Part shown: piece by piece, positions 1 to 12,380 of the stretch | Layout of the letters: the number at the start of each line of letters is the position of its first letter | How positions within the stretch are numbered: position 1 is the stretch's first letter | Source of the DNA: Acholoe squamosa | Lineage: Eukaryota; Annelida; Polychaeta; Phyllodocida; Polynoidae | Direction of reading: 5' to 3' | Assembly (NCBI GenBank): GCA_949317995.1 | Contig: OX439051.1 | Coordinates: forward strand, 40,055,250 to 40,119,249 | DNA length: 64,000 nt | The notes under the pieces: model-generated | What the model was told of the DNA's origin: nothing | What the model saw: the letters and a program-made list of their open reading frames with translations, nothing else | Databases searched by the model: none | Position numbers and translations under genes: made by a program

Positions 1-870
1 AATGGTAAAATTCCGATTATCAGATCAAATTTTATGAGAAAAAGAATGTGAAGAATATGACAATTTCCTGATTTTGCAGAATTATACTTAATCATACATA
101 ATAATCATCTGAGATATCTCATGAAATATAAAAGTTAGACCTTATTTGGGATTTGGATAGGTCGATTGCTGTCTAAGTTCATAGAGCTGTAACTCTAAAA
201 CAGGCAGAGATATTTTCTTATGTAATATATTATAGGAAAGCTCATGGCCTGTATTTAAAATTTGACATTTTCCGTGGGGGACCCTTTTCGCTTGGCTATA
301 CACACATGTACTCTCATTATTATTTTCTTCCTTTTCACTTATTTGGGACCTTTCCCTTTACATTGTATACAGAACACAACAGGTGGCTGAACCTTACCCT
401 GTCATTTCGTTAAAATGTCAGTATTACCATACCTTTTACCCGACGTGCTTTGGCTGTTTTATGGTCATTTCTGCCAGAAACCAGCCATGGAAAAAATGGC
501 CAATGAATGGTTGGAGAATGAGACAGTAAAGGACCAAGGTGGACACTGGAACCACTCAATAATACTATCGGGCTTCCCTAGCCCACTTAAAAGGGTCTAT
601 TTCTCCTCTTTCCTATCCCCTCGGATGTGTGTGGTGCACATATTCTATTACTCACTCACTAAATAATACTATAGTGAGTGTTGTGAGAAAAGAAAATTAG
701 CAAAAAGGTGAAGAATCTTGGCAGGCGTATCTCAGAATAAGATATAAAATCTTAGATATTGGGAATGCCATCAGGTGATTTGACGTATCTTGTTATATTA
801 TGTGTAGAGCTCAGTATGTCCAAAATATAGAAGATTTGCACTATCTTGTGATGCTGCCTTGCACGCAAGA
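1..870. other. Unrecognised AT-rich sequence
   Basis: I see no gene, element end or tandem repeat here. The open frames are short and show no recognisable protein signature. Confidence 0.5.
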
Positions 871-877
871 GATAGCA

Positions 878-972
878 AGTGAATCTACCAGATATCTTCC
901 TAAAACTGAAAAGTGAACAACCGTAATTGCAATGCAGTGAAGCAGCAGAGTACATGCAGTAAAGCACTGTGG
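878..972 (+). repeat. R1 MITE, first-half fragment
   Basis: This matches the first half of the R1 family: GAATCTACCAG, then AACAGTGAACCACCG-like sequence, then a CAGT-rich stretch. It is diverged and lacks the second half. Confidence 0.55.
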
Positions 973-1523
973 GTCACAAATCATAAAAAGTGTGCATATG
1001 GGGCCTTACATGTCATTCACCCAGACATGTGCCCAGAAAAAGAATTCTTATAAGTATGCTTCTTTTGCAATATCAAGGACACATCTGACATAAATCATAA
1101 TGTGTGACATGTACTGGGAATAGGGACCTTAATGCACCCTGCACTAAGGGCCTTTTTCGCAGATCCTGTCACATGTGACTTTTTTAATCTACAGGTCAAA
1201 ATAGTCTGGACCTGAGATTTTCATGGAGGTATGAAGATTGTTTCTGTAGGAAATTAAGCCCCCAACATGGCTTGTAACTTAAATGTCATTCTCCCAGACA
1301 CAAATTCGCCCAGACAATTTTGGTCATTTTGGGCACATTTTACCCAACTGGAGACCAATATATGCATATGGGACCATCAAAACACGTATGTAACATGAGG
1401 ATCTCATCCAGCCTGACACTTTGACCCAAAGAAATAGAGGGGGAAACTAAAATTCGAAGAGTAGGGGCTGGAATACCTCCAAATTCGTCATATGCAAACC
1501 TTCTATGATTTTTGACCTGACAT

Positions 1524-1610
1524 GGTACAAGGAATTTCAATGAAAATGACAAAGGAAAACCTTGTCCCAAAGTTGCCAGATATATGTCGTTATTTTGAAA
1601 AAGAAAAGGT
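1524..1610 (+). repeat. R1 MITE, second-half fragment
   Basis: It contains the R1 second-half landmarks in order: GGTACAAGGAAT, a run like GAAAATGACA, then CAAAGTTGCCAGATAT. The orientation is the same as all other R1 copies in the window. Confidence 0.6.
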
Positions 1611-1710
1611 AATGGAACATCCACTTTCAAGGATTTATATCATTTCTATCTGCATTGAGGTTACAATAAAGTAGGCAGTGGACAATGGCAAAACATGCAC
1701 CATCTCTGAA

Positions 1711-1953
1711 TTAATCCTTTGAGGGCTGGTAATACAAGAATGCATCATGCCCATTGGTAATGCATCATGCCCATTGGTCGCCATGATGCATGAATGCAGC
1801 CCTGGCGAGTTACTCGCCAGCACTCTATTCAGGCATCATGCCGACCCTACTGGGTTGATGCATTCCCGAAGGGTTGGCATGATGCATGAAGTGCTGATCA
1901 TAAAGACGAATGGCTATGATGCAATCCTGCATTAGCACCCCTTAACTTGTTAA
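1711..1953. mobile_element. TTAA-flanked MITE (family T), near-complete copy
   Basis: The element starts TTAATCCTTTGAGGGC and ends GCACCCCTTAAC..TTAA, with TTAA at both edges (1711-1714 and 1950-1953). The inverted termini run about 45 bases with mismatches. Inside are several GCATCATG/CATGATGC motifs and the short inverted repeat CTGGCGAG..CTCGCCAG. TTAA target duplications are typical of piggyBac-type and some Kolobok-type transposons. No transposase is encoded, so this is a non-autonomous passenger. Confidence 0.7.
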
Positions 1954-2042
1954 GCCTTAAAACACCCAAACCTGTGGTCATTGTTAGAAGGGTGCTGCCT
2001 CGAAAGACCTTCAGCCACCTTGTGGGTAAGAGATTAACTTAT

Positions 2043-2155
2043 GTAGTTTATACAATGAAGCCGCAGATGGCAGTACAGTAAAGCACTTTGGTACAAGGAA
2101 TCTCTGTGAAATCCTTGTTGCAAGGTTGCGAGAGATACATCTTTATTTTGACAAC
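2043..2155 (+). repeat. R1 MITE, second half at the start of duplication A
   Basis: It reads GTAGTTTATACAATGAAGCC, then GGTACAAGGAATCTCTGTG, the R1 second half. Sequence upstream of 2043 does not match R1, so the unit boundary lies inside the element. Confidence 0.65.
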
Positions 2156-3983
2156 TTTATCTGTCCTAAAATATGACTCAAAAAAGAAAACATAATAGGA
2201 CATTCAATTTCTAGGAAATTCTTCCCTAGATTGAGGTTAGAGTGGAAATGAATTCTGTCGCAGCTGCCTAAAGGGAGCTGAACCACCTTGGGGAATTGAT
2301 TCAGTGCTGTGTTGCCAAACGGTAATTGATGAGAGAAGTGACTCAGCAGTGGTCCAGAATCAGTTTGTACTTCCAAAGTAAAAACTTATTCCCAGCTTGT
2401 TCCTTCCTCCAGTTCCCTAGCCTAAGTAATATATATAATTTGAAGCCTGACGCATTCATGTGTGACCCATCATTACGAAATTACTTCCCAGTTTTTGCAC
2501 CACTGTCTAATTCAGAGGAAATCAATTTTTTTACAGTAAAAAATTGAAAGTTGCTTCTCACGATGGAGAAGAAGGTGTTACTGGAAGTGGTTTAGCCACA
2601 GTGAGAATCTAACTTCCAACCTTTTCAAAACACCCCCCTCCATTAGAAAAGACTCTGCGTTGCAGTCAGTGCCAAAAGGTGGCTGCCCTGAATGACCTTC
2701 AGTCACCCGCTGAGTAGAATATGCACTTATGATGGTTGCCGGATGTACAAATTGGTTGTGAGAGAGGAGGCTTGGTGTCCTGTATAAAACCGTTTTACTG
2801 TAGGCCTTTAGGCAGGACAAGTGGTGGTGCTCAGGGTGTATAGGCAATTTAAGGTGAAGCAGAATGTTTGAGGCTAATGGTTCCCATTAAATTCTATAAT
2901 TGTTTCTTAGGCCATCTAAGCCAATCATATTAGCACCTGTAGACACACCCTTCTAATTTGAGACTCGATGACAAAACAAACCGTATGCTCTCAAATAAGC
3001 ACAGGTCTTGTATAAGTACAAGGCACATGATACCGTCATAATTTAAAAAAAAAAAAACAGGCGCACCTTTATGGCCCACCACAGTGTTCGCCTTTTTCAA
3101 ATCATATCATCTTTTAAGCAATTGTCAAATGAATATCGCTGTGCAATACACATGAATTGTAAAAAGGTAGCTTAAAGGAGAGCTGTTTTGTTGATGGTAC
3201 CTACCCTCAGAGTAGTAGAGGAAAAAGTCAACATGGCATGATGTGACGTTCAGTGATTTCACATAAAGACATTTTAATAACTTGGGAACTCAATAACCTT
3301 TGCTTGATTAAGACACTTGAGCTGCCTGTTTGTGGAAACTTTTATGGGCATTTCTTCAATTAATTATCCCACAAAGTCTTCTCAGGTTGTGTTTTAATAG
3401 AATTTCTTAAATTCCCAATTGCCCTAGGACTGAGAATTTTGCATTTCTTCTTTCAGAGATGATCTTTTGGGACACTTTAAATTCTTGGCAGCTCATAATT
3501 ATTTCTTGTGTTTATTTCTATTATGAATTGAAACATCGAGCTCTTGTATCGTGAGATGGAACACATCATGTAACATCATTGAAATAGATATCATTTAAAA
3601 CTCATCCTTCTAAAAACAACCTTCAGTGAAAATCCAACTGAAACAACTGATAATAGGATCAAAATTCGGCCTAGTTCCATTTATCTTTCAAATTTACCTC
3701 TTATTGTTCTCATAAAGATTACAAGGCTGATACAGACTGTGAGGCTCGAGGGTCACAATGTTTTAATTGGGCACAAGTCAGCTATGCAAGAGTGTCTACT
3801 TAAAATTGATATAAGATGAAGATAGAAGTCAATAAAATAGATCTGATAATGATTAAACTTAACACTCCCTGGCTTGGAATCCTTTTACTAGAAATGCATT
3901 TCCATCCTCGAAAACACCCAGCACAACCTCTAAGCACACATGTATACACTCTAACACTTTTGGGTCTACAATCTATACAGAGG

Positions 3984-4110
3984 CAGTATAATTTCTTCTA
4001 CAATACAGCCCTAGAAAACAGCATAGTACAGCACTAAGGTACGAGGAATCTATGTAAAAATAATGGTGGAAGCCTTGTCCTAGAAGCATTGTTATTTTGC
4101 AGCATTTCAT
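3984..4110 (+). repeat. R1 MITE fragment, diverged
   Basis: It is recognised by GGTACGAGGAATCTATGTAA and the following CTTGTCCTAGAAGC stretch. The paralogue in unit 2 is at 8058-8215. Confidence 0.55.
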
Positions 4111-6164
4111 CACAGAACAACATAAGCCCACAAAGCTAATTCAAGTATAGACACAATATCAGTCTTATGATGACATGCAGTGTTTTTTACTCAATATTTA
4201 TTATCAGAGCTAGCATAGGAATGCCCCTCATGAAGTCAAGTCAAGGTCATAGTTGCATGTAGGTGAATCTGCTGAACCAGAACCTGTGATTGACCTTATT
4301 TGTGGTGAGCATGCCCAATCCACATGGTCGGTTAGCCTCCTTTCCTGCTGCAGCTACATTGCCATGGCAACAGATGTCAGGGGATGGGGAGTAATGCGAC
4401 ATGTGCTGGAATGTAGGGAGTTTCTTAAGACTTCGGATTGGGAGGATGAAAGTTTTGGAGAGAAATTTTGAAATTTGATAGAGATAGATAGGCAGTTACT
4501 AAATTACCAATAATTGCAAAAAGAGGATCATGAAGTTAAAAATATAATTATAGACCTTGCTGACAGAATATCATCAATTTGTTGGAAACTACCAGACAAC
4601 TCTATTTATATAAGACTACATCCAATGCAACAATCAAGAAAATCAAATCTAAAAACACAGGTCTCACAGGCCATTTCAGATTCTTATTGTGGCTTGTGAA
4701 TATTTTTTAACTAAGAAACTAACTAAACTAGCAATTTAGGTACCTTAGTTGAATGCAGCTTATAGCTTATTACAGATTTCAGGGATGTACCTTATTTACA
4801 AGGTTTTAGGGTACCTGTGACCCTAAAATGGTAGGCCTAAAGATGTGTGAAATTATGCCTAATTTAAACTTTATAAATTATTTTCTTCCCAATCTAATAA
4901 CAAAGATGGAACACCATATCATGCCACCTACTGCTAACCATTGTAGTCCCAAAATAAAGAAAAGCGAAATTGAGATAATATGCAGGTCAGCCTTCTGGGA
5001 GTGAGAACAATTCTTAAGCTGACCCTTTGCCATCAGTAAATGGCAATACCATGTAGTTGTGCTCAGGACAAAGGCTAGAAGTGATACACAATTACCCCTG
5101 TTATTAGCCTCAGATGTAGACCCAACACAGTGGAAAATCTTATTTATTGGACTGGAATGTAACTAAAGAAAAGGCTAAGGGGGTGAGGTCTGGTGGTTTG
5201 ATTACAAAGGTGTTACTAAAAAAAAGTAGCTTGAGCCTATAGGTGAGATGTACTCATGCTAATGGTAGCAGATTAGTAATGACTAGTTTTTGTATCTCCA
5301 GGGAAAATAGCAACTATTTTTCAGGTGTTGAACTCAATGCTTTTAACCATCTGTATATTAATTTCTGTTCTGGTACAGTTCATTGTCTTATCCTTCTTCC
5401 TATTTTCCTTTTTGCCTAAAACTTTTTGACTGTTCAGTGAACTCCTGTGTCTAACCGTACACAGTTCTTACAAGAAGTGTCATTTCATTTTATCAGAATG
5501 CTAAATTTCATTTTATCAGTTCAAGAGCTTAATATTCAAACTTTCATTCACTTCACAAGTTCTTCATTGCATGTGCAATTAGTTTTTGCTTCTGCATTTC
5601 CTTCCCCAGTATGCTGCATTTATTATTATTTTATATTAAATTTTACATTAAGCACTACTTCTTATCTGCAGTCATACCAATTTGGAAAAGAAGGCACGCA
5701 GGAAGTTCATAATTTCCAACTGTTCACTAATGCATTGTAAGTGCCTTTTTATGGCTTTCTAAATCATCATTTGTCTCACACTCATTTACTGGTAATCAAG
5801 TTTCATAAATGGTATAGGGTGCCCCAGTGTAGTAGAGAGTGCCGTAGACATATATGTACTTGCCAGCACTGCCCTGATGTATTGGGCCTTAGCTGCAATG
5901 AAACATGCATGAAATAAAACAAGTTTGCATGATATATCAATTCATCCCAGGCAAATAACCAAGCAGTGTTTTAATTATGCATTAAGCTAACAAAGGGCAT
6001 AATGAACTATACCGGTATGTGGCCTCTAAATGTTTAAATCACCACCCACAGCAGCTTCATAATAAACACCAAAGACTAATTAGCTATTAGAATACTGACT
6101 GCTCATTAAGTTTGTGGCAACCTCATCGTCTAACAGTGAAGGTTATTTGTGAGGGAATAGCATC

Positions 6165-6362
6165 CACTCTAGGAAATAACTGTTAAATCTACCAGACATC
6201 CTCATTAAACTGAAGACTGAACCAGCGTTATTGTAATGTAGAGAAGCAGTGTAGTTTATACATTGAAGCTGCAGATGGCAGTACAGTAAAGCACTGTGGT
6301 ACAAGGAATCTCTGTGAAATCCTTGTTGCAAGGTTGCAAAAGATACGTCTTTATTTTGACAA
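6165..6362 (+). repeat. R1 MITE, full-length copy at the duplication A junction
   Basis: It starts near CACTCTAGGAAATAACTG and runs through both halves of R1 to the TTATTTTGAC stretch. The first half aligns with the R1 fragment at the far end of unit 2 (10253-10330). The second half aligns with the one at the start of unit 1 (2043). The junction between the tandem units therefore falls within this element. Confidence 0.65.
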
Positions 6363-7002
6363 CTTTATTTAGAGTGTGTCCTAAATATGACTGAAAAAAG
6401 AAAACACAATAGGACATTCAATTTCTAGGACATTCTTCCCTAGATTGAGGTTAGAGTGGTTTGGGCTATTTCAGCTAGTTGTCTGGAGGGTTTATCTAAA
6501 AGATTGGAAATGAATTCTGTCGGAGCTGCCTAAAGGGAGCTGAACCACCTTGGGGAATTGATTCAGTGCTGTGTTGCCAAACGGTAATTGATGAGTGAAG
6601 TGACTCAGCAGTGGTCCAGAATCGGTTTGTACTTCCATTCCCAGCTTGTTCCTTCCTCCAGTTCCCTAGCCTAAGTAATATATAATTTGAAGCATGACAC
6701 ATTCATGTGTAACCCATCATGAAATTACTTCCCCCAGTTTTTGCACCACTGTCTAATTCAGAGGAAATCAATTTTTACAGTAAAAAATTTAAAGTTGCTT
6801 CTCAGGGTGGAGAAGAAGGTGTTACTGGAAGTGGTTTAGCCACAGTGAGATTCTAACTTCGAATCTTTTCAAAACACCCCCTGCATTAGAAAAGACTCTG
6901 CATTGCAGTCAGTGCCAAAAGGTGGCTGCCCTGAATGACCTTCAGTCACCCGCTGAGTAGAATATGCACTAATGATGGTTGCCCGGATGCACAAATTGGT
7001 TG

Positions 7003-7068
7003 TGAGAGAGGAGGCTTGGTGTCCTGTATAAAACCGTTTTACTGTGAGAGAGGAGGCTTGGTGTCCTG
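7003..7068 (+). repeat. Short tandem duplication private to unit 2
   Basis: GTGAGAGAGGAGGCTTGGTG followed by TCCTG occurs twice about 43 bases apart. The matching place in unit 1 (near 2758) has it once, so the local duplication came after the 4-kb duplication. Confidence 0.7.
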
Positions 7069-7880
7069 GATAGATTTATTTTACTGTAGGCCTTTAGGCA
7101 GAAAGGGTGGTGTTGTTAGGGTAGGGGCAATTTGAGGTGAGGCAGAATGTTTGAGGCTAGTGGTTCCTATAATTGTTTCCTAAAGCCATCTGTGTCATTC
7201 ACATTACCACAGCCCTAACGTTGTTTTTCTTCTATCTATAATGATGATTTATAGGTTTATCATAAGACATAATAACCTGATGAATAAATTCCAGACATAT
7301 TTTGCCATATCAGTATGAAAGGGCATTGTTAAGAGAGTACTGTACTTCTATGGCATGGGTACATATCATACAGGGTACTTGCATTTTTCAAATCATAATT
7401 TTCAAAAAATGATGGAAACAAGTCAACAAGGCATGATGTGACATTGAGTGATTTCACATTTATAAAGACACTTTAATTATGTGGGAACTCAAAACCGTTT
7501 CCTTGATTGAGACACTTGAACCGCCTGTTTGTGGAAGTGTTTATGGACATTTCTTCAGTTAATTATGTCCATTGTGTGTTTTAATAGAAAGTTAATAAAT
7601 TCCCAATTGCCTTAGGACTTTTAAACACCTTCTTTCAGGAATTACCTTTTGGGACATTTTAAATCCTTGGCAGATCCCATTTCTTATGTTTTCTTTTATC
7701 CCTAATTGTAACGCCACGTTTGTGCCATTAAATGAAACATTTTATGTAAAATGAGTCTCGAGGGTCCCAAGTTTCAATTAGGCATAAGCTAGCTTTGCAA
7801 AACTGTCCACTCACATTTTCCTCTATCATTAAAGAAAGGTAGAAGTCAATAATGCAGAACTGATACGAGCTAGCAAGGAG

Positions 7881-7979
7881 ACGTTGGACCAACATTGTAC
7901 TGGTCAGCCTTATCGCGGCCAATATTCTGATGTTGGCAGTTTTATGTCAGGCCAACCCCACACAATGTTTGACCAACGT
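7881..7979. mobile_element. Small MITE of 99 bp, inserted in duplication unit 2 only
   Basis: The left terminus ACGTTGGACCAACATTGT (7881-7898) and the right terminus ACAATGTTTGACCAACGT (7962-7979) are inverted repeats, 16 of 18 matching. Unit 1 has no counterpart near 3830-3860, which acts as an empty-site control. GGCCAA/TTGGCC motifs recur inside. No target duplication is clear, and the superfamily is unknown. Confidence 0.65.
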
Positions 7980-8057
7980 ACGGCCAACTTTGCTTTGCTA
8001 CCTGTGACATAAAATCACTGTTCAGTACATCAAGCATCCTGGAATCTGTACAGTAAA

Positions 8058-8215
8058 CTGTCGTATTTGTTGTGATGCAATGGAACAGTGTAATTTCTAC
8101 AATGAAGTTCCAGAAAACAGTTGAGTAAAGTACTGTGTTATTAGGAATCTCTGTAAAAATAATTGTGAAAGCTTTGTCCTGAAGTCGCACAATAACCATT
8201 ATTTTAACAGCATTT
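8058..8215 (+). repeat. R1 MITE fragment, diverged
   Basis: This is the unit 2 paralogue of the copy at 3984-4110. The landmark is AGGAATCTCTGTAAAAATAA followed by CTTTGTCCTGAAG. Confidence 0.55.
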
Positions 8216-10252
8216 CTTCACAGAGCCAACTTAAGCCTGCAAAGCTTATGTTTGTATACAATACACAAAATCAGACTGAATGGCATGATGTGTTATTTTC
8301 TTAGGTAATTCCTGCAGAGCTGCATCTGGCAAGGTAAAGTCAAGGTTGCATGTAGGTGACCTTGCTGAACCAGAACCTTCAATTGGCCTTATTTAGGGTG
8401 AGCATGCCCGATTCGTATGGTCAGTTAGGCTCGTTTCCATGCTGCATTTACATTGCCATGGGAACAGATGTCAGGGAATAGGGAGCATGTGCTGGAATGT
8501 AGGGAGTTTCTTGAGACTTTGAACATAGAAACGGGGAGTATGAAAGATTTTGAAACAAATTTTGAAATGTGATAGAGAAAGAGCGGCAGAGTCTGGAAGA
8601 TTAGAGAGAGACACAAAGTTAGGGAAATGGAAGGGTTACTTAATTATCAATAATTGCAAAAAGAGGATCATGAAGTAAAAAAGTACATGGACCTTGGTGA
8701 CAGAATATCATCAATTTGTCAGAAACTACCATATAACTCTGTATAGAATTTCTTCAAATACGACAATCAAGAAACTCAAATCTAAAAAAAGACAGGTCTC
8801 ACAGGCCATATTAGATTCCTACTCTGGCCTGTATATATTTCTAAACTAAGAAACTAACTAAACTAGCAATTCAAGAACCTTAGTTAAATGCATCTTATTG
8901 GTTATTACAGATTCGGGGATGTCCTTGATATACAAGGTTTTAGGGTACCTGTGACCCTAAAAGATTAAACATATTGTAAAGAAAGTGGGGGAAATGAAGA
9001 TGAAATGCATCCACAGGCAAGTCAGCATTCTGGGAGTGAGAACAGGCTTTATGCTGACCCCATGCCATCAGCAGAAATGCAACACAATTACCCTGTTATT
9101 AGCCTCAGATGTAGATCCAGAGCAGTGGAAAATCTTATTTATTGGATTGAAATGTAACTAAGGAAAGAGGTAAGCAGCTGGTAAGGGGGTGAGGTTTGGT
9201 GGTTAGGGATAAAATGGTGGTGCTAAAGAAGTAGCCTTAGCCTATAGCTTGGTGTTTCTCATGTCAGTGATAGCAGGTCAAAGTGGCAGAAGAAAAACTC
9301 TTATCTAACCTCCATGCCTCCCTTGGACAATGTTATTACATTGCAGCTACTGTATTTCCTTCCATGCTTTATTATTCAGGAGCATCTATCCCCTTTTTTT
9401 TATCTCAAGAGGTGTTGCAGTCAGGCCCTTAAATTTTCTGCATTTCCATTTCTGTTGTGATGCACTTCATTTTCTTTTCCTACATTTTCGATTTCATTTG
9501 ATATTCATTGCTCTTTGTGTCTGCTCAGTGAATTTCTGTGTCCAGCCATACACGGTTCCTAAACCAGTTTCTTTCATTTTATTACTTTATTAGGTTCTTT
9601 ATTGCATGTGTAATAACCTTTTGCTTCTGCATTTCCTTCCCCAGCATGGCACACTTATCATTCAATAATTTATCAAATTTCACATTTCACATTTCTTTTT
9701 ACCTGCATTCATAGTCATATGGAAAAGGAAAGCATGTAGGAAAACCATAATGTCCTAATTATTTCCTTTGCTAATGCAACACAAGTGCCCATTTTATAGA
9801 TTGCTTAATCATTATTCTTCTCACACTCCTTTCTCAGAAATCAAGTTTCAAGAATGGTATGGGGGCCTGAGCGTGATAACATGGTACCTTTAGTCTCAGA
9901 ATGCATAATATCCCAGCAAGTCTAAACTAGGCAAGTCTTCTTTACAGCATTGAATTTTTGCATCATTCCTATGCTGCTTCGAAAAATGCCTCGAAGAGCA
10001 GAGCTCTGCTTGATGCGGGAGTACAACTCTAGCAAATAAGTCACCAGGGCTTCAATTGTGCATCATGGACATTTAATGAATTAATCCAGTACGTGGTCTT
10101 TAATGGTTAAACCACAACAAGAACCACCTGCAGCAGCCTCATAGTGGACACCGAGAACTAATTAGCCGTAAGAATAATAGTTGCTCAGTGATTAGTGGTA
10201 AGCTAAGAGTGTAAGACTGAAAGACTGGTATAGTCTATCACTCTAAGAAAAA

Positions 10253-10330
10253 AATGTTGAAGATGCCAAGCAATCTTGTAAAACATGAACAGTGAACCAC
10301 CGTAATTGTAATATGGTGCACAAGCTCCTG
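10253..10330 (+). repeat. R1 MITE, first half closing duplication A
   Basis: It reads ATGTTGAAGATGCC, then AACAGTGAACCACCGTAATT, the R1 first half. The second half is absent. Confidence 0.6.
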
Positions 10331-11638
10331 AGTGAGCGACGGACCACATGCAGTTCAGAATGTCACAAAAGCACTGCTAAGGTTTCATTTTGAAAATGTA
10401 AAGAGAAAAATGTGTTGTTGCAAATTGGATTCATCCAAGACAAAGTCGATATCATTACCATTCTGATAATATAATCAAAGGATTTTTATGATATCTGTCT
10501 AATTTTCTGTCTTTTCTAGAAAGACCTGTTCCAAATACGAATAAAGTAAAAATCTTTTATCTTTTATCTAAAAGAAATTCTAAATACAAATCAGGCACAG
10601 AGGTGCATGGGCATAGCATGAAACGATTGAGAATTTTCTGTAAATAGACATTTTCAGTAGTAAACTAGTGGCTTCGCCACTAGATAGTGGGGGCAAACTG
10701 TATCCCCTTTGGCTCTGCATTGGGGCTATAATGTTCCCAACTTTCATTATCACAGTAAATTGTGCCTCATTGTCACAGCGAATGCTCCCCTCTACACACG
10801 GCAAACTGTGCACCTTTGTTGTGGAGCTGTTCCGCGCGAATCACTAATCGGTGCAATTCTCAAATTGGGCAATTTACAAATAGCGCAACATCGGCGCCGC
10901 GCAAAGCTCCACCCCTGCACCAAGCACCAATATTGGTGTATCGGCAAGCATGTCTTACATTTTGAAGTTGTTTTATAATATTAAACGGCCAAAATTACTA
11001 CACCTTAGCCATCGGTTGAGTAACATAAATATTTGTCTTTCAAAACTCCATATCCAATACATTTGGATAAATCTGAAAGTAATTTAGTAAAATCTTGCAC
11101 CATTAGTGCTTGGCGCAAACCAAACTTGGCGATATGCGCAGATTGGCAAAATGCGCCTAACAGAGCCACCAGTGCTTAGTGACGCTGCCTAGTGACGTGA
11201 CGTTGCCGAGTGATGTGATGTTGCCTAGTGCCTAGTGGAACAGCAATGTCACTCTCCCAGCAAATACTCTCGGAGGTTTGAGTTTGATATAATATATCTG
11301 CAACTATTCATCGGATATTAACATATAACCTATGCAATTAAAGCTCTTGAAGAGTACAATCTAGATCGGCACACATCTAGATATTTTCTGCATAAATGTC
11401 AACAGGAAGGGGCCCGATAACTCTGAACTGAGATCCAAAATGGTGGCCATTTCAGCTCGACTGACGAATCCTTAGGCTTTAAAACGTTTTATTGAAATAT
11501 GAATTAAAGAAAACTTCAAAAGTAAAACATTAGGAAAAATCAAGTAGGATTTAATGTAGGAAGTTTCTAAAATATATTTGTTTAATTGTCTATATCAGGT
11601 CGAGTCAGCTGGCACTTTACTCACTGCTTCACAGCCAA
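10331..11638. other. Unclassified stretch with a small hairpin and CpG-rich patch
   Basis: No gene is visible. A 19-base hairpin CTAGTGGCTTCGCCACTAG sits at 10665-10683. CpG-containing words such as TTGGCGC and AAATGCGCC cluster at about 10830-10950 and 11110-11160. A short degenerate tandem of TGCCTAGTG units lies at 11185-11236. It may be an old transposon, but I cannot find its ends. Confidence 0.4.
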
Positions 11639-11769
11639 GGTACCCCAGGAGGGGATTACGCCTCTAAGCCCCATTCACCAAGGCCCCATCCATGAAGGCC
11701 ACCTAACGAAAGCCCCAAAGTCCTAAGGCCCCCTGGTCGTAAGGCCCCATAACTATTCGGCACCAAATA

Positions 11770-12025
11770 CGTCATTCTTACATCATTTTTACATCATTCT
11801 TACATCATCCATTACCTCCCCTATCCACCTTTTACATCATTCTTACATCATACCATTTTGTTAGTTACCTCCCCTATCCAATTTATTCGTCATACTTACA
11901 TCATACTTAGGTCTTACTTACATCATCTGGTGCAGTTTCCATCCTACTTACTTCATACTTACTTCATACTTACGTCATACTTACGTCATACTTACGTCAT
12001 ACTTACGTCATACTTACGTCATACT
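11770..12025. repeat. Left minisatellite arm, CTTACATCATT / CTTACGTCATA units
   Basis: Ten- to eleven-base units are repeated, becoming nearly perfect at 11941-12024 (CTTACGTCATA repeated in tandem). It reads as the complement of the right arm. Confidence 0.85.
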
Positions 12026-12029
12026 AACA

Positions 12030-12380
12030 TGTAAGAATGATGTAAGAATGATGTAAGAATGACGTAAGAATGATGTAAGAATGACGTAAGAATGATGTAA
12101 GAATGACGTAAGAATGATGTAAGAATGACGTAATCTAAGGACCCTGCAAACTGACGTAAGAATGACATGGGAATGATGTAAGAATGATGTAAGAATGACG
12201 TAAGAATGATGTAAGAATGATGTAAGAATGACGTAAGAATGATGTAAGAATGACGTAAGAATGATGTAAGAATGATGTAAGAATGACGTAATCTAAGGAC
12301 CCTGCAACCTATGACGTTAGAATGATGTAAGAATGACGTAAGAATGATGTAAGAATGATGTAATTATGATGTAATTATGA
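12030..12380. repeat. Right minisatellite arm, GTAAGAATGAYGTAAG units
   Basis: GTAAGAATGATG and GTAAGAATGACG units are repeated dozens of times. A higher-order block containing TAATCTAAGGACCCTGCAA occurs at 12131 and again at 12289, giving a superperiod of 158 bases. The array therefore grew by block duplication as well as by single units. Confidence 0.9.

Larger units (their letters stand above)
2043..6250 (+). repeat. Tandem segmental duplication A, unit 1
   Basis: From 2043 onward the sequence aligns in the same orientation and order with 6250-10380. Landmarks shared at matching offsets include the stretch near 2240-2400 (with 6500-6660), 3240-3560 (with 7430-7700), 4240-4480 (with 8340-8560), 4500-4760 (with 8630-8900) and 5100-5780 (with 9100-9840). 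The copies differ by substitutions and many small indels, including ones that break every open frame, so the unit is not coding. Confidence 0.85.
6250..10380 (+). repeat. Tandem segmental duplication A, unit 2
   Basis: This is the direct, head-to-tail paralogue of 2043-6250 and is colinear over its whole length. It carries one insertion that unit 1 lacks (7881-7979) and a local duplication near 7005-7075, where GTGAGAGAGGAGGCTTGGTG occurs twice. Confidence 0.85.

Noticed and set aside
6143-6331. Similar short minus-strand peptides in several R1 copies (with FHRDSLYH and GRFNSY words)
   Set aside because: The likeness follows from R1 being a repeat. Frames differ in start and length between copies and are broken in several.
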